A stretch of DNA of 64,000 nt from the NCBI RefSeq assembly GCF_032362555.1, contig NC_083511.1, forward strand, positions 8,928,001 through 8,992,000, given 5' to 3'. Below the pieces are notes generated by a model, which saw only the letters and a list, made by a program, of their open reading frames with translations, searched no databases and was not told where the DNA came from. This DNA comes from Amyelois transitella (lineage: Eukaryota; Arthropoda; Insecta; Lepidoptera; Pyralidae). Positions 1-13,240 of the stretch are shown here, in pieces. How positions within the stretch are numbered: the first letter of the stretch is position 1; the number at the start of each line of letters is the position of its first letter. The position numbers and the translations under genes were made by a program.

Positions 1-1485
1 TAACGTGTATTTAAATTTTTTAACTCGTTTGTTTCTTCTTTTATCCAAAAATCCCCAGTAAAATTCTTCACTACCAGGGTTTTATCGTGATAATATTATG
101 ATTTGTTATATTTTAAATGTTCATTGTAGTTCACTGACATTTATATGGTGTATTCAAGAGGTGATGCAGGCTATACAGTTATTTCACCTACAATTTGCTT
201 CGTGACAATTTTAACTGTTTTTTATTTATTTACAAAACCACGAAAACGCTATGCTCTGAATATGCTTTTGCAATAGCTGTAACAATGATGGTATAACAAT
301 TTTTGTTTTAATTTATTATTAAGTTTTAGAAAAAAATAATACAAGTTAGATTTTTGGTTTTAAATTAAATAAACAATATCTAAAATATTATTATTTCTTG
401 CACGATCAAAAACTAGAATATCGTAACTTTTCCATCAGTTTGCATTCATTTTTACATTGTTTTTGTTTCAATAAAATATTTTTGCTCCCTAAACTTCTTT
501 TATTTTTACATTTAAAATTGTCACCAGAAAATAAAAATATATGACGTATCTATCAACGCTCCATCTAAGTCTTAGCATCAAAACATCAATCATTCTTTAC
601 ACTTATTATTTAATAAACCAAAAAGAAGGTTAACCAACGTCCCTAGAGTCGCGTGCGCACACGAAATCTTGCTAACCCAATAATCTATTGCCACATCTCA
701 TTGTCTTCATTTTCTCTTCTCACATTAACTTTAAAGTGATTGCTGCAGTGCGGGTTATAGAAAAATCAGGTCAGCACCCTACCGGTTTGCGGAATTTCAG
801 ATTTGACAGGCTACTATCGTAAATTTTACTTTGGATAAAGGGTTAAGCTGTTATGTTTAGGACGATATATTGCGTGTTCTTTTGGTTGGAAAATATTGCC
901 GATAGTGTTTTATTTATAGCTGGTTACATTGTAATAGAAAGATTATTGAAGATGTCATGTTTAGTTAATTATTACTTTCATCGCGATTCAATTTTGATTT
1001 ATATTGGTAAAACTTAATAAAAAAGAAAGAAAAAATGATGATATGATAGTTTGTAATCATCTTTTTTCTTTCTTTTTATAAGTAGGTATTGGTAAATATA
1101 TAAAGAATCCTATTATTTTCTTTCTGTGTAAAGTTATAAAAATACTACCGTTATATTCAGAAATAAGACAAAAAGAAAATAATTAAGAGCTAATCAAAAA
1201 CTGTTTGAAGTATTTGTAAACGTTAATATGTCTTCAAATAATACACTAGGTTAACTTATTAATTACTTTTCATAATACAAATTAAAATTAACATACAAAA
1301 CTTATTTTTGAAAATCTGAATTTCTCAAGAGTTCAATTAAACTTAACCATAGTTTTTCGCAATCGATAAAATTTGGAGGTATCCTTCAAGAGTTTGACGA
1401 GTATTTTGAGATAACGAAAATTTATGGTTGTCAAATATTCTTCATAACACTCACATTCTTATCTGGGATTACGATGAACATACAT
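1..1485. other. Gene-free AT-rich stretch
   Basis: No open frame with recognisable protein content, splice-linked exons or RNA gene was seen on either strand. Runs of A and T dominate. The slightly GC-richer patch near 630-800 has no coding signature that I can defend. Confidence 0.5.
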
Positions 1486-1701
1486 AAATATGGTCAGGTA
1501 CCCCTTGCGGGGTAGACAGAGCCAACAGTCTGTCTTGAAAAGACTGAATGGCCACGTTCAGCTATTTAGCTTAATGATAGAATCGCTTAAAAAAGAATCC
1601 CAAGTTTGTAAGCTTATCTCTTAGTCGCCTTTTATGACATCCATGGGAAAGAGATGGAGTGGTCCTATTCTTTTTGAATTGGCCAGGAACCACACGGCAT
1701 T
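1486..1701 (-). repeat. R260 interspersed repeat, near full length
   Basis: R260 is the name used here for a ~260-bp element seen in more than 25 places in this window. Read in its likely sense it begins GCCGTGTGGTTCCCGGCACC. It passes a conserved block (CCATGGATGTCGTAAAAGGCGACTAA), a short hairpin (AGTCTT TTC AAGACT) and a GGCTCTGTCTACCCCGCAAGG block, and ends in a TATG/GTAT microsatellite. The microsatellite tail suggests retroposition, but I see no tRNA-type A/B boxes, so its class is open. This copy lies on the minus strand and has lost the part before AAAAAAGAATCCC. Confidence 0.8.
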
Positions 1702-1801
1702 ACGATGAAAAGTGCGATTATTACTTATAACTAGATATAGTATTAAACAGTCTTTTGTGCGGGACCTAGACCAAGTTACACTTAATTCGGGTATTATGGA
1801 G

Positions 1802-1855
1802 GAAATCGGCTCTGTCTACCCCGCAAGGGATAAAAACATGATATATGTATGTAAC
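1802..1855 (+). repeat. R260 tail fragment
   Basis: Only the GGCTCTGTCTACCCCGCAAGG end and its TATG tail are present, about 100 bp from the previous copy and in the opposite direction. A second weak fragment (GGGGTAGACGAG) lies near 2245. Confidence 0.6.
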
Positions 1856-2826
1856 AAGTATGCATATCTTTTTACATTTGCAGCAATTTGCTGTTAATTG
1901 CTCAACTCAAAATTATGCTTTAGTCATTAGAAATTCAGCTTTTTGCCAAAATAACGGTCCACAGAGTAATAAATGCATAGATAGGAAACAGCTGGCTAAT
2001 AACAAGCAGAGGTTATTACCATTTGCCTGCATCACAAAATGTTAAATGTATAAAAATATAGCCTTCAGGATTTTTGCTCTTGAGTTAGACCATTCCTGGG
2101 ACACGTATTATCGTATTTAGGATTTTGGGGATTCCATAGTATTTTATGTAAATCTAAATGTTATAATTTGATAAAAATATATTATGTATAGCTGCATATA
2201 TATCATTTATTAGTGCAGGGCTCGTCATCACGTCTTTTTTCCATACGGGGTAGACGAGTAGCAAGACGGAACGGACAGGATAGAATTGAGATTGATATTG
2301 ATAGAACACGTAAATTTCATCGCAATTTTTTTTTAAGAATTACTTCTATATTCACATTTGGTTGTATTTCAGCGATGGGAGAATACGATTATCATTATTG
2401 TTGTTTGTTCACCGCACGAGTTTAACGTTTCAAGTTAAATTGCAAACAGTTAAACAGCAATAAAAGTGGTCTGGCTGGTTTTGACCGCGGCGCACTGAGA
2501 AAAATACACTCCTTTTTGCTACTACACTTGGATAGATCTGTTATCTTAGGTGTAGGGCTTGCACTTATGTTTTAGAGCCCATTTATTAAGGATAAATGTA
2601 GGTAAAATGCTGAAATAATCAAAATGTTTGCGCTGGAACGAAAAGTGATGATTTCTCTGTCAATTACATATCGAACTATTTGTTTTTTAAAAAATGTTCT
2701 TTTTCACTTTATTATCTTGCGTTGTCTATTCTCTTCAGTACAATTAAAAGTAATAACCTGAATTTAAGATGCTAGAGAAAGAAATTGCTGCAGGTAGGTA
2801 AGGACGTTTTTAATGTTATTAACATT
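1856..2826. other. Intergenic DNA, no gene seen
   Basis: Short frames near 1845-2045 and 2213-2425 have no recognisable domain, no matching splice partners and overlap R260 debris. I see nothing else in this stretch. Confidence 0.45.
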
Positions 2827-2972
2827 ATATAACCGACTTCAAAATACCCTAAAATGCTAAAAATAATTAAAAACTAATAATTTAGTTAATAAAAAATATA
2901 TTAAATAAATAAACTAAATTATTAGTTTTTAATTATTTTTAGCATTTTAGGGTATTTTGAAGTCGGTTATAT
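2827..2972. repeat. Perfect 61-bp inverted repeat (hairpin / mini foldback element)
   Basis: The left arm 2827-2887 and the right arm 2912-2972 are exact reverse complements over 61 bases, with a 24-base AT-only spacer. The arms start with ATATAACCGACTTC. The same GAAGTCGGTT end occurs elsewhere in the window (near 11,464, 55,670 and 61,455), which suggests a mobile family. Perfect arm identity means a recent origin or a structure kept identical by repair. No transposase and no clear target duplication were found. Confidence 0.9.
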
Positions 2973-4372
2973 TTTTTTAAATTAATTTTTGTGTCTGGAA
3001 AAGATTAAACTCCTGTGTCTACTGCTTCATAAAGTCTTGGTTCGTATCGTTTCTAATACTTCATTGAGCAATTAGAACCAAAGTAATTAAGATTTCAGAA
3101 ACTCTTCATTATACATAATCAAACCAAATTAAATCATCATTCATAAATAATAATTTATGAAAATATACGATTCGCTTTTGCTAAAGAAATTGGGCAGCGC
3201 GTTTGGGGATGATTCAGTAAAATCTGCCTGGAAATTTAAACGGTGAAGGTTATTGTAACGCTGGGTAAATGTTTTCATTCTGAATGTTTTGATTCAAGCT
3301 CCTTTATTGAATTTATTCCGAATAAAGTTTATTTTCCACAGCCCTATGTTCGTTGCGTACTTAATTAGACCTTTTTTGCGTGCGTAAAAGTCAATAATAA
3401 GTGCATTTGAATTCTATTTCTGCACGGCATATGCCAAGCCTAGGTGCATTAATTCTAAAACATAGTTTCGATTATACTCTTCATTTTATGCATAATGTTT
3501 GCATAAAATTAATGCGTAAATGAAATAATAAGTGACCGTTGTTTCTGTTCTGTAGTTAATATTGGATTATACTTAGAAGAAAGTTATGAAGCCTCTTCCA
3601 TTTTTCTTACCATTCCGGGAAAATAACTTTAGTATGCAATACTTTCATTGAATGCCTTACAAAAGATCTTATTTCTAGTGAAAACTCTAGAAACAGTGAG
3701 GAAATAACTAAACGGAATTACTTTCCATCACGTCCCATGCTCTGGGACGAAGTGGAGTAAGTTCATTATTACTATGCTAAGCAGGTTCACCGAACAATGT
3801 ACGGCGCCCCGGAGGCGAAAAGCTAGCAAAAGTAATAATAGTAGCAGAAGGATAACTTCTTATTGACAAATGATTTGATAAATATAAGAGGCTGCACTAT
3901 TCGCGATAATAATCGATTTGTAAAGTAACATTGGAGATACTTTGCAAAAGTTTGAGTACTATAATTTTTTTATACTTTTTCATTAAATTTTAAATCTGTG
4001 TAAATATTCTGTTTTAAAGCTATTTTATGAATCATTGCCTTTATGTGCCACTGATGTGAAAACTTATAAAAATGTGCGTTTTTCCACGTAAGTATAGTTT
4101 TTCAATTACATAATGTTATGAAATAAAAAAAAAACTTTTCTATTATTAGGTAAAAATTTTAAACCACGTAATAAAATGTAATGTAACAATTTAATTTTAA
4201 CTGAGGATTGAATTACCCACAGGGCTGAGGACGTAATTGGGGTTAATGCAAGGAGGTAGATAAAAGTGATAAATTGAAAATAAATATATAAAAATTATAA
4301 AGAAAAATTACACCGGCTTTTTGATTGATTCTCTATCAAGATCTAAACTTTAAAGTGTTCATTCCGATGAGT
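2973..4372. other. Intergenic DNA, no gene seen
   Basis: No protein or RNA gene recognised. A GC-richer patch around 3720-3840 (GTACGGCGCCCCGGAGGCGA) has no open frame of note. Confidence 0.45.
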
Positions 4373-4637
4373 GTGCCGTGTGGTTCCCGGCACCATTACA
4401 AAAAATAATAGAACCACTCCATCTCTTTCCCATGGATGTCGTAAAAGGCGACAAAGGGATAGGCTTATAAACTTGGGATTCCTCTTTCAGGCGATGGGCT
4501 AGCAACCTGTCACTATTTGAATCGCATTTTTATCACTCAGCCAAACAGCTGAGCGTGGCTTATCAGTCTTTTCAAGACTGGTGGCTCTGTCTACCCCGCT
4601 GGGGATATAAACGTGATCATATGTATGTATGTATGTT
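4373..4637 (+). repeat. R260 interspersed repeat, full length
   Basis: This is a full copy from GCCGTGTGGTTCCCGGCACC to the GTATGTATGTATG tail, with all blocks in order. It serves as one of the best reference copies for the family in this window. A decayed piece (AAAGTCTTGAAAAGACC) of opposite direction sits near 4950-4985. Confidence 0.9.
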
Positions 4638-7021
4638 CATTCCGATCGAGTAAGAATACGCCAGAAAAATATACATTGTCTTCTGATCAACCACTGCTAT
4701 ATTATTAGGTCAAACTTGAGAAATTTGTTATCATAGAACCCGCAAGATGTACGTAATTTACACCCCGTCTTACGAGGTGACTTGATACTTGCACGTTGTT
4801 TTCAGGCTGAAACAATCTGACGGATTTACTGCTTTGGTCCTTGAGCATCATCTTGTGCATAATTTAGCGTTTAAATCATGTGTTCAAATTAGTACTATAT
4901 TTTCCGTGTTGCAATATATTCAAACATATGTATTATTATCCTTTTTTGGGTAGGTAGAGACAAAAGTCTTGAAAAGACCTTAAGTCATGGTAAGGGTAAG
5001 GGATTCTTAATCATTACAAACAAGATGGTCAGTTTTTGTTCACTTTCAGATGCAGATAAAATGAATATTAAGATTAGATTTTATTTTATGTTCATCTGGG
5101 GAGAAAATTTTTTACTCTCTTCCTCAACTTATATCTTGAGTATTGCCAAATATTTCGTTCTTTTATTGTCCTTATGTAAAAAAAATTATAACCCTTATAA
5201 AAGTGCTGTCACATGCTGAAATAAAAATAAAATGACTGGAATTTACGACAAACATTTTTAAAGCCTTGCCATCTTGTTGGTGTAATGTACGAGCAACAGA
5301 CATGGCATCACGAGAAATCCTTTGGAGGTTTTAAATCACGCTTTGTACAAAAGACATTGTTTGATATTTTATTTCCAGATAAAAAAGAGATATTTGCAAA
5401 GGCATGTTTGTAGATGTTTTGCAAAGGCATATCCGTTTGGGCAATAAATTGAACGAAGTACCTAGTCTGCATTATATTTTGGTACGATTTATTTAAGCTT
5501 TTATACATACAAGCATTGAACAAGTTTTGGGGAATTAATACTTCCGAACATTATATAAACCGTTATACTATTTTTATTAGTGTTTTATCACAAAGGGATT
5601 GCCAATTTTTAAAGGATGTATATGTTTCTATTATACACAGTCTTCAGTAGTGCTCACAATTCTCAGAGAACATACCTGCCATATTTCAGCTGCCTGCGCT
5701 CATTAGTTTTGACTGTACGTTGCCAGTCAGTCACTCAGTCAGTACGGGTTTTATAATTTGATAATTGAGTGTAAAACACAAATTAGAATGTGTGAAGGTT
5801 GTGATTAAAAATGGACGTCAATTATTTTGGTCTTCTCAATTACAAAGATTTAATTGTGAGCTTTTGAGGTCAACAATTAAACAAATTGACGGATCTACAC
5901 ATTTAAAATACAATCAAGGGTGAAGGTTATTGCTGATAGAAAGTAAAAATCCTTGGTATATTGTGTAAATGTGTTTATTTGATTGTAGTTAATTTAAACA
6001 TTAACTTAATCTACGTAAAGAAAAGTCAGTTAAAAAGTTGCGGAATATAATTGCTATGTAACTAAGATTCAGATATTTATTTAAAATTTCATTATCTACT
6101 TTAAATAAATAATCCAAATATTTCGTTCATCAAATGAAATCATGATTCTTGCATATCCTGTGGAGGAGCAATGATCTTGATCCTAATTTGGGGTCCTGTA
6201 ATGAGATAAAGCGGATCCCGTCTCGGAAACCATACCCAGCTCGTATTATGGTAACAGAAACATTTGTAGGAATGTGCAGGTATCCTCACAGTATGTTTAA
6301 TTACTACACTATTACCACTTAACCATCGACGCTCTTTAAACTTTAATACTCGTCCATTCAGTCCAGTCAGTGGAAAAATAAACTGCATTAGAGCTTTAAC
6401 GATAAAAATGTAGTCAATATACTGCCCTGTCGCTTGCAAGGCATGCAATAACATTACTATTAGGCCAAGTTAAGCGCGGGCGCAGAATTTTAATGGAAAC
6501 ACGTACGGCTGTAATGAGTTTCTGGAGAACAAAAACTCGGGCGTGTTCATGAAGCTCCCGCGGGAATAATGCTCCCAATATTGATGTTGTTGGGATGGGT
6601 TCGGGATACACATATTAATTATTGAAATTCCAACATGTTCGGCCACAGAACAAAGAAGCACGAATCTGGCGGTCGGTATCTGCTTTGTGCCTTTAATAAT
6701 ACCTACGTGACAAAATTTTAATTTAGTTTCCCTTTCATTTCTAAATTAAATGCTAAATTTTGATGATAGTTTGCTGATTCTGCCAATTCTAATATAATGT
6801 ACAATAGGTGATAAAATAAGATAAAAAATAACCGTAAAAAAAATATATTTTATTCATTTGATTCATAATTCGAAATGAAACACGTAGTCTTTTAATTGTG
6901 ATTAAAAACTTCTGAACCGTGTTGAAGCTCCCTGTACGCGAAGAGAATAAGTTTACCTTTTACTATGTAAAGTGGTTTGTTCTCAAAATTAAATGTGGCT
7001 TGTAAGAAAACTATTTTTGAT
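4638..7021. other. Intergenic DNA with an unclassified repeat piece
   Basis: No gene recognised. Minus-strand frames at 6140-6661 look like remnants without a family I can name. The segment 6517-6572 (TTCTGGAGAACAAAAACTCG and what follows) recurs in diverged form at 7574-7640, so at least part of this block is repetitive. A CAGTCAGTCACTCAGTCAGT tract at 5723-5745 resembles one near 13,415. Confidence 0.4.
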
Positions 7022-7227
7022 ACATACATAAATATATATCACGTCTTTACCCTGACGGGGCAAACAGAGCTTTTAGCCACTTTCAGTTGGAATTGAGATT
7101 CAAATAGTGACAGGTTGCCAGCCTATTGTCGAAAAGAAGAATCCCAAGTTTATTATCCCTTAGTCACCTTTGACTGCATCCATCAGAAAGAGATGATCTT
7201 CTATAGTGCCAGGAACCACATTAATTA
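7022..7227 (-). repeat. R260 repeat, diverged copy
   Basis: The tail end with TACATACATA and GACGGGGCAAACAGAGC, then AATTGAGATTCAAATAGTGA, the AAGAATCCCAAG block and CCAGGAACCACA can be followed in order. Several internal deletions, including the hairpin block, mark it as old. Confidence 0.7.
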
Positions 7228-8045
7228 AGAATATATTGACCACTGAGGATAATTTAAGTGTAATTAGCACATAATTTTATGTATTTCTCAATTAAGAGCT
7301 TATACTCGAATGTTTCAATCGATGTGAATAAAAAAATAATGCAAATCTTTTACAAATGTTTTCTTACATTCCAAATTAATAACAGCTGCAGTTTGGATAT
7401 CTCTTCAAAGGAAGGTTTCCTATTTTTTCAAACGATTAATTTAAGAGCACACATTTATTTGGAAATATAACCCTTCAAAAAATTCACGGTAAGAGGAACT
7501 TTTTAATCAAAGTAGTATGTTTACCAAGTTTATTGTACAAGTAAATCACGTACAATATACCACGTTCGTTCATAATAACTTTTTGGAGAGCAAAAACTCC
7601 GTGAGCGTGTTTATAGCTCCCTCGTGTCTTAGAATAATATTCTCTATATGAAACAAATGCTTTTATTTATCTACATAGTTTTTCTTAATTAATCAGGTTT
7701 TATGCATTATTTATAAAAAAACCTGAAGGCATTTACGAAACTATTAGTTCTATCAACCCTGTAAGGGACTTTGTAAGTTATCATATCACAGAAAGAATAA
7801 AAGAAGATCACGTGTCTAGAGTAAAAAAAAATATTTAAAGGCCAAATTGAACTTGTCCTGATCAGATCAGGGACGTGCTAGTGAAAGTGTAGGTCCAGCA
7901 AAGCATTCTATATAGACCATCTTGCATTGATGAATGTGGTTAAAATAAGAGATGTATATTGGAATCGTGGCAATAAATGCAGTCTCTACGAATGCGACGT
8001 ACTATAGAAATCATGTCGCATTATTTTAGTAGGTATTTTATTCAC

Positions 8046-8228
8046 CTATCTTAATATATAACAGAAAAAAGCGAATGACTGACTGACATATCAGTGCACA
8101 GCCCAAACCGCTGGGTTTAGAGACTTGAAATTCAGCGTGACCACTAAGCATAGAATAGATTTATTTTCATGGTGATATTTCGTTTAACGCGGGAGGAGTT
8201 GCGGGCTTCCTCTAGTATTATAATAGAT
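8046..8228 (+). repeat. LINE-tail-like interspersed repeat
   Basis: The block contains GACTGACTGACATATCAGTG, a CACAGCCCAAACCGCTGGG motif, CTTGAAATTCAGC and an end rich in GCGGG. This layout is common to non-coding tails of lepidopteran LINE/SINE families. A related but shorter piece lies at about 17,070-17,160. The class is inferred from the motif pattern only. Confidence 0.45.
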
Positions 8229-8546
8229 TAAGTTTAATACTGAGATTTATTCACCGGATTATTTTGGTGAAATATTCCACGAGCTGTTTGGATCTACAAT
8301 GAGATTGCAATAGTTGATAAAACGTAACAGATTGCCTAATAAATTATTGATAGTCATCTGGCTATAACCGAAAAACAGGGCTCAAGTTCATCTTATTAAA
8401 CATTTATGAAATTCAGTACTGAATTCGCTTCAGAAATCATGTTTACCTTGTGTGGTTATTCATTGCATATTCTACCTGTAGTGTTGCTTTTTAGATAAAG
8501 CGCGCTTTTATGAGAAGCTAGAGAAAAAACAGTTCACCAAATTTTA

Positions 8547-8632
8547 TCATTTAGTCAAATAGCTGAACGTGTCCTATCAGTCTTTCCAAGACTGTTGGCT
8601 CCGCAAGGTATAAAGACGTGTGATTATATGTT
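8547..8632 (+). repeat. R260 repeat, tail half
   Basis: It holds the ATCATTTAGTCAAATAGCTGAACGTG to TATAAAGACGTG part of the family, including a mutated hairpin (AGTCTTTCCAAGACTG). The head half is absent. Confidence 0.7.
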
Positions 8633-11600
8633 ATATATAGTCATACGTCTTTATTAAGCTTTTTGCTTAAGCTTTTCGTTCGCTACTTTCGGAGCATTAT
8701 ATTAATGATAAGCATGTGTGGCCCGAGACTTGACATAATGGCCTCTTAAATGCTTGTGCATTTTTGACATGGTGTTAACATAATTTGTACAGTGTGTAAG
8801 TATCTTATTTAATCTTTATTTATATTACGAAATATTCGTATTGAAATCATTAGTTTTACATTCATTCATGTTTTTTTAATGTAGACAATGTGCACTTGTG
8901 CACGATTTAGAGTTAAGAGATCTATATTTGTCCGCTGAAAATGCTGCAGTGTAGTTTGTTCCACCGCTTTTTCTACACATGCGCTTTGGAAGCGATTGTA
9001 GTTATAATTAGATTTAAGTGATGTGACGTCAATTTAATAGGTGATACCTTGTTACCAATTTTGAAAATAAATCTATTCTTCACCCACCTCACTATATGGC
9101 AACACCGAGACTTCGAGACCATTTCTCTCAGGCTAACGCTACCTAAATTGCCGAAACCGTGAGAATCACGCCCGTCCATTACCGCATCGCTGCTACAGTT
9201 ATCCGTTGTGAAACAATAACTGTTACTCGATTAATTAATTCACCGTAAAGTTCACTCGATGTGCACTCTATAAGGTCGGGGCACAACAAGTTGTAGCTAT
9301 CAATGTGATAATATACAAAGGAATGTACCTACCTTTATTTAATCTAAATAAATGATTGTAGGTTCTACATAAACTTCAAAAAATGTGTTGTGAAGATAAT
9401 TATTCCCGTGAAATTAATCACGGGAATAACTAAAACTAAACTTTTGGAGCATTATTTTTGTTTTTAATTATCAATAACCATCAAACGAGTGAATCAATAG
9501 CTAGCTTTCCCATTGATTCACTCACTACGTTGAATAAAACGAAATTTAACTTTGCACGGACGCACTATATTGACTCTGTTTTATGGAAGTTCGTTATTAG
9601 TGAGACAAATATTACATGGTCGTTTTGAAAATTATACGAACTGAATGATTATTTAAGTGTAAAGAATTAATGTTTAAATGGTACTCAAACATTATTTAAA
9701 TTTTCTACCATAGATTAAAGTAAACTTGTTTCACTATTATGACTATACTATAACGCGTATATTTAACATTGCAGTGGATCACCAGCTTAAGTTCAATCCA
9801 CACGCATTCACTAAGACACCAATTAATTCCATAATTAACGTGGCCGTAACTTTTTTATTCGCTGTACTGTCATATCCGATAATGGGATAAAAACAGAAAC
9901 ATCGATTGTTATACCGTGCGCAGTATTAACAATTGTGTGAGTGGGTTACATACGGCGAAGCAAATTGTTTATTACTTTTTTATATGATCAATGACAATTC
10001 CCGTAGATTGTGGGAGATAGTTGTAGTGTTATTATCAACTTGAGATGTAAAATCTGAGATGAAAGAGATTTTTTACTCGTCACATAATAATACACTGGGT
10101 ACATAAAGAAATTATTAAATATAATTTTAAGATGTTAACTGACATGGCAACCCTTACATGTGCTGTTTTTCACTCAGTAGGTATATGATCTATTCTGATC
10201 GAACCATAGAAATCCAAAGGGTGTTTTTATTTACATATTGTTTATACAAAAATACACATTTGAATAATTCATTTCGATACTTGTGCTGTATGCAAAAAAT
10301 CTGGAATTTATTTGGATCTGGATACAAACACCGGGATCAAGTAGGTACGAAAAATTCACGTACGTACGTTTGATCTCATGAATTCGATGCTCATTCAATT
10401 TCAGCAAATTGTAAATGACGTCTGGTACAATTCTGTTGCAATTTTTGTTTGGATGTACTTTCATTTATTGTTATGTCTTTAAAGACCTAACTAAAAAATC
10501 TTTTTAACAAAAATTAAACTATTATATACATAACTGACAGATAAAAATTCCAAAAATGTATTTTTTGGTTTTGTTACTCTTCTTTAATCGCCCTTATCAG
10601 TATTTTGGAGAAATATTTTATGTTAAGTCTTGATAAATGTATTGATAAACATCCTTGCATTTTACTTTTCGTAATGTTAAGTATTTTTATGAGTATATTT
10701 ATGAGAAAAACAAAAAATAAATTGTGTTTGGCATATGTAGTTTTGTTTAACCTCCACGGGATTTCAACTTTGTTCTTTTATCCTTACATATTCAGTGAAA
10801 GTAATATAGTGAAGTGTGTATGAAATATTTCATATGAAGAAACTTGACTTATGATGCTCGCGAGTGGGACGTAAAAGGTTTACGCGCGTTCCGAATGAGT
10901 TATGGAATCCTTGCGGATCAAAGCTTGGTTTTGATAAACGCAATAAATGTAGTCTCTTTTATGTTATTTATACACAAACACACATATATCATGTTTAAAA
11001 CCTTACGGTGTAGAAAGAGCTGATAGACGCTTCACTCAAAGTCACATTTAGCTGCTTCTGTAGTTTAGCACGCGTGACGCCATGTTTATCGCGCGAAAAA
11101 CTATCGATGTCCCATTTCAAGTCATAATAAAAAACAAAAGATGGTTTATGATATTGTGGAAGATTGATTGATGATCAAATTAAGTAGTAAATTAAAGCAA
11201 ATTTAGGAAGACGATTTAGAGGTAATGACGCAGGTTACTAGCCCATCGCCTAAAATACATATATTTACTTGATTTAAATGTGTCGTGTGGTAGAGTAGAG
11301 ATTAAAAGACATTACCTGTCGTAAATGAACCTTGTGATTTTTGAAGTTTAGAAAGTTATACATAAATAGTTGTTATTACTTTACAGCTTAGTTATTAATT
11401 TAAAAGAAATACTTATATATTAAATAAAATTTATGTTCGCGGAAAAAAGATAATCTCCATCTTTTGAAGTCGGTTAAAAAAAGTTTTTTATTGCAGCTGA
11501 GAAATAAGAGAAAACTAAGAGCAATTCAAGGCAGACCTTTACAGTGTGGTTGCTCATTAGTAGGCGTATGAGTTTTGAAAAACTTTTCAGTAATTATAAT

Positions 11601-13083
11601 ATTTTTAATTTACAATAAAAGTAGGGCATACATTTTTATACAAATATCTACAACTATTGTAATGGTATATTTTGCATTTATGCATACTGTTATATTGAAC
11701 TAATGAAGTCAATTAAATTATTCATAGGTTGTGTTTATTTCTCTTCATTATCTTAATTTACATTGCAATGGAATGTAGCTTCTCATTAATAAAATATGAA
11801 GCTAAAAGCATCTTTCTCAAACAGACTCAGAGCAAAGAGATTTGGCATTAGTCCATCTTGTCGACTTTACCTAAATTAAATACATACATTCTCTGATACC
11901 TTAATCCTTAATGGGACACAAGCAGACTTGCTTTGGCACTCTTTTTGTCATAAAAGGGAAACTATGATGAGAAAAACTAATCTATCAAAGCACACACATA
12001 ATAACGTCTTAATCCCTAACAAGGTACATACAATAAAAAGTGAAAAGTGGTTGTAAAGACTGGACTTTGCTTTTCAGTCTTTAAGAAAATAAATTTTAAA
12101 AATAAAATAAAGGTATGACTATTCTTCATTTGATTTAATAAAACAGCGAGAATAATTTCTAATGTAAATAAAACCTTTATTTATTATTTAAAAATGTACA
12201 TATAAGTAAAAAGGCCATCAACAGACTTTACAACTTGGCTCTGTCTACCCGTAGCTATCAAACCCTGAATAAATACAAGATCTGTCATAAAGATTGTCCA
12301 ATTAAAATGACTACGGTACAGAATAAGGTGGAAAACAATTTGCTACTAGCAAACCAAAAATAATAATAGGCATTAATTTAATTAATTATTTAATAATAGG
12401 CCTGCAGAGTCCAGAGTGTGCCATAAACTATTTCCAGATCAACCACACGGCTTAAATTTCAAAAAGTTATGGAATAATGCTAAATCGCTCGATGCATCGA
12501 CCGGTTTATAATTTGCATTTAAGTTAGCGGAATGCTAACTGTTTCTGACACCTGTTTGCAAACCTCTCAAATCTCAAACAAAAGCAGTTAGGCCCGATAA
12601 TCTAAACCGATTGCAAATTAAATTGTTGTAATCTCATCTCACGGCAACTTTGAACTACAAACTGTATTAAATGCTCCTGTATATAATTTTGTGTACGCCT
12701 TTATAGCTTACTATAGAGACAGAGTCAGGAGTCGAAATATTCATAGTGTACGCTTTGCTGGAAGTGGTTGAGATTGTTAGAAAAAAAAAACGGTCAATCG
12801 CTTAAAATTTGATTCCCAAGTACTGTCAAAAGTAACATTTGTGTACAAAACCCGCATTGACATCTCGACTTTATCAAGCAAACAACATCAAACTTTCTGC
12901 CTTCATAAAGTTATTAAACGAATCAACCGCCGTAGAAATTATACCTGTGAGCTGTAATTAAGTTTCGAAGTGGTAGAGTTGCCGAGACTTCTATAATCTT
13001 CTTTGGAATTAATGTTGGTGTGATTTTTAGCTCGAGACTCAAGAGTGTTGAAAATATATCACTATATAGTTATAGTTATTTTA
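8633..13083. other. Long AT-rich intergenic stretch
   Basis: No coding exon chain found. Two 12-bp-arm hairpins lie at 9400-9429 and 9487-9523. Weak R260 debris is visible near 10,985-11,065 and 12,205-12,260. A minus-strand frame at 8973-9179 is GC-richer than its surroundings but lacks a recognisable domain. Confidence 0.4.
9400..9523. repeat. Two neighbouring short hairpins
   Basis: TTATTCCCGTGA (9400-9411) pairs exactly with TCACGGGAATAA (9418-9429) across AATTAA. GAGTGAATCAAT (9487-9498) pairs exactly with ATTGATTCACTC (9512-9523) across 13 bases. The stems are too short to call miRNA precursors. Confidence 0.5.
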
Positions 13084-13240
13084 TAAAATCCCTCTATTTT
13101 CTCTGTCTGTATGTATGCGCTAATCTCGGAAAATTGTGAACGGATATTGTTTCTGTTTGAATTATTGGAAAGAGGGTTTTCTGAGAAAGGTTTATATCTT
13201 TAAATCCGTGCGAAATCGGAGCGGGTCGCTAGTTACGTAT
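13084..13240 (+). repeat. LINE-tail-like repeat fragment
   Basis: The stretch CTCTGTCTGTATGTATGCGC to GAGCGGGTCGCTAGT has the CGCTAGT end typical of insect non-LTR or Helitron tails. Family assignment is by pattern only. Confidence 0.35.

Noticed and set aside
6140..6661. Overlapping minus-strand frames of 63-104 codons
   Set aside because: Mixed frames with no family resemblance. Part of the DNA recurs near 7,574, so it is probably repeat debris.
8973..9179. GC-richer minus-strand frame of 68 codons
   Set aside because: I could not link it to a family or to other exons. Possibly repeat-derived, but not supportable.
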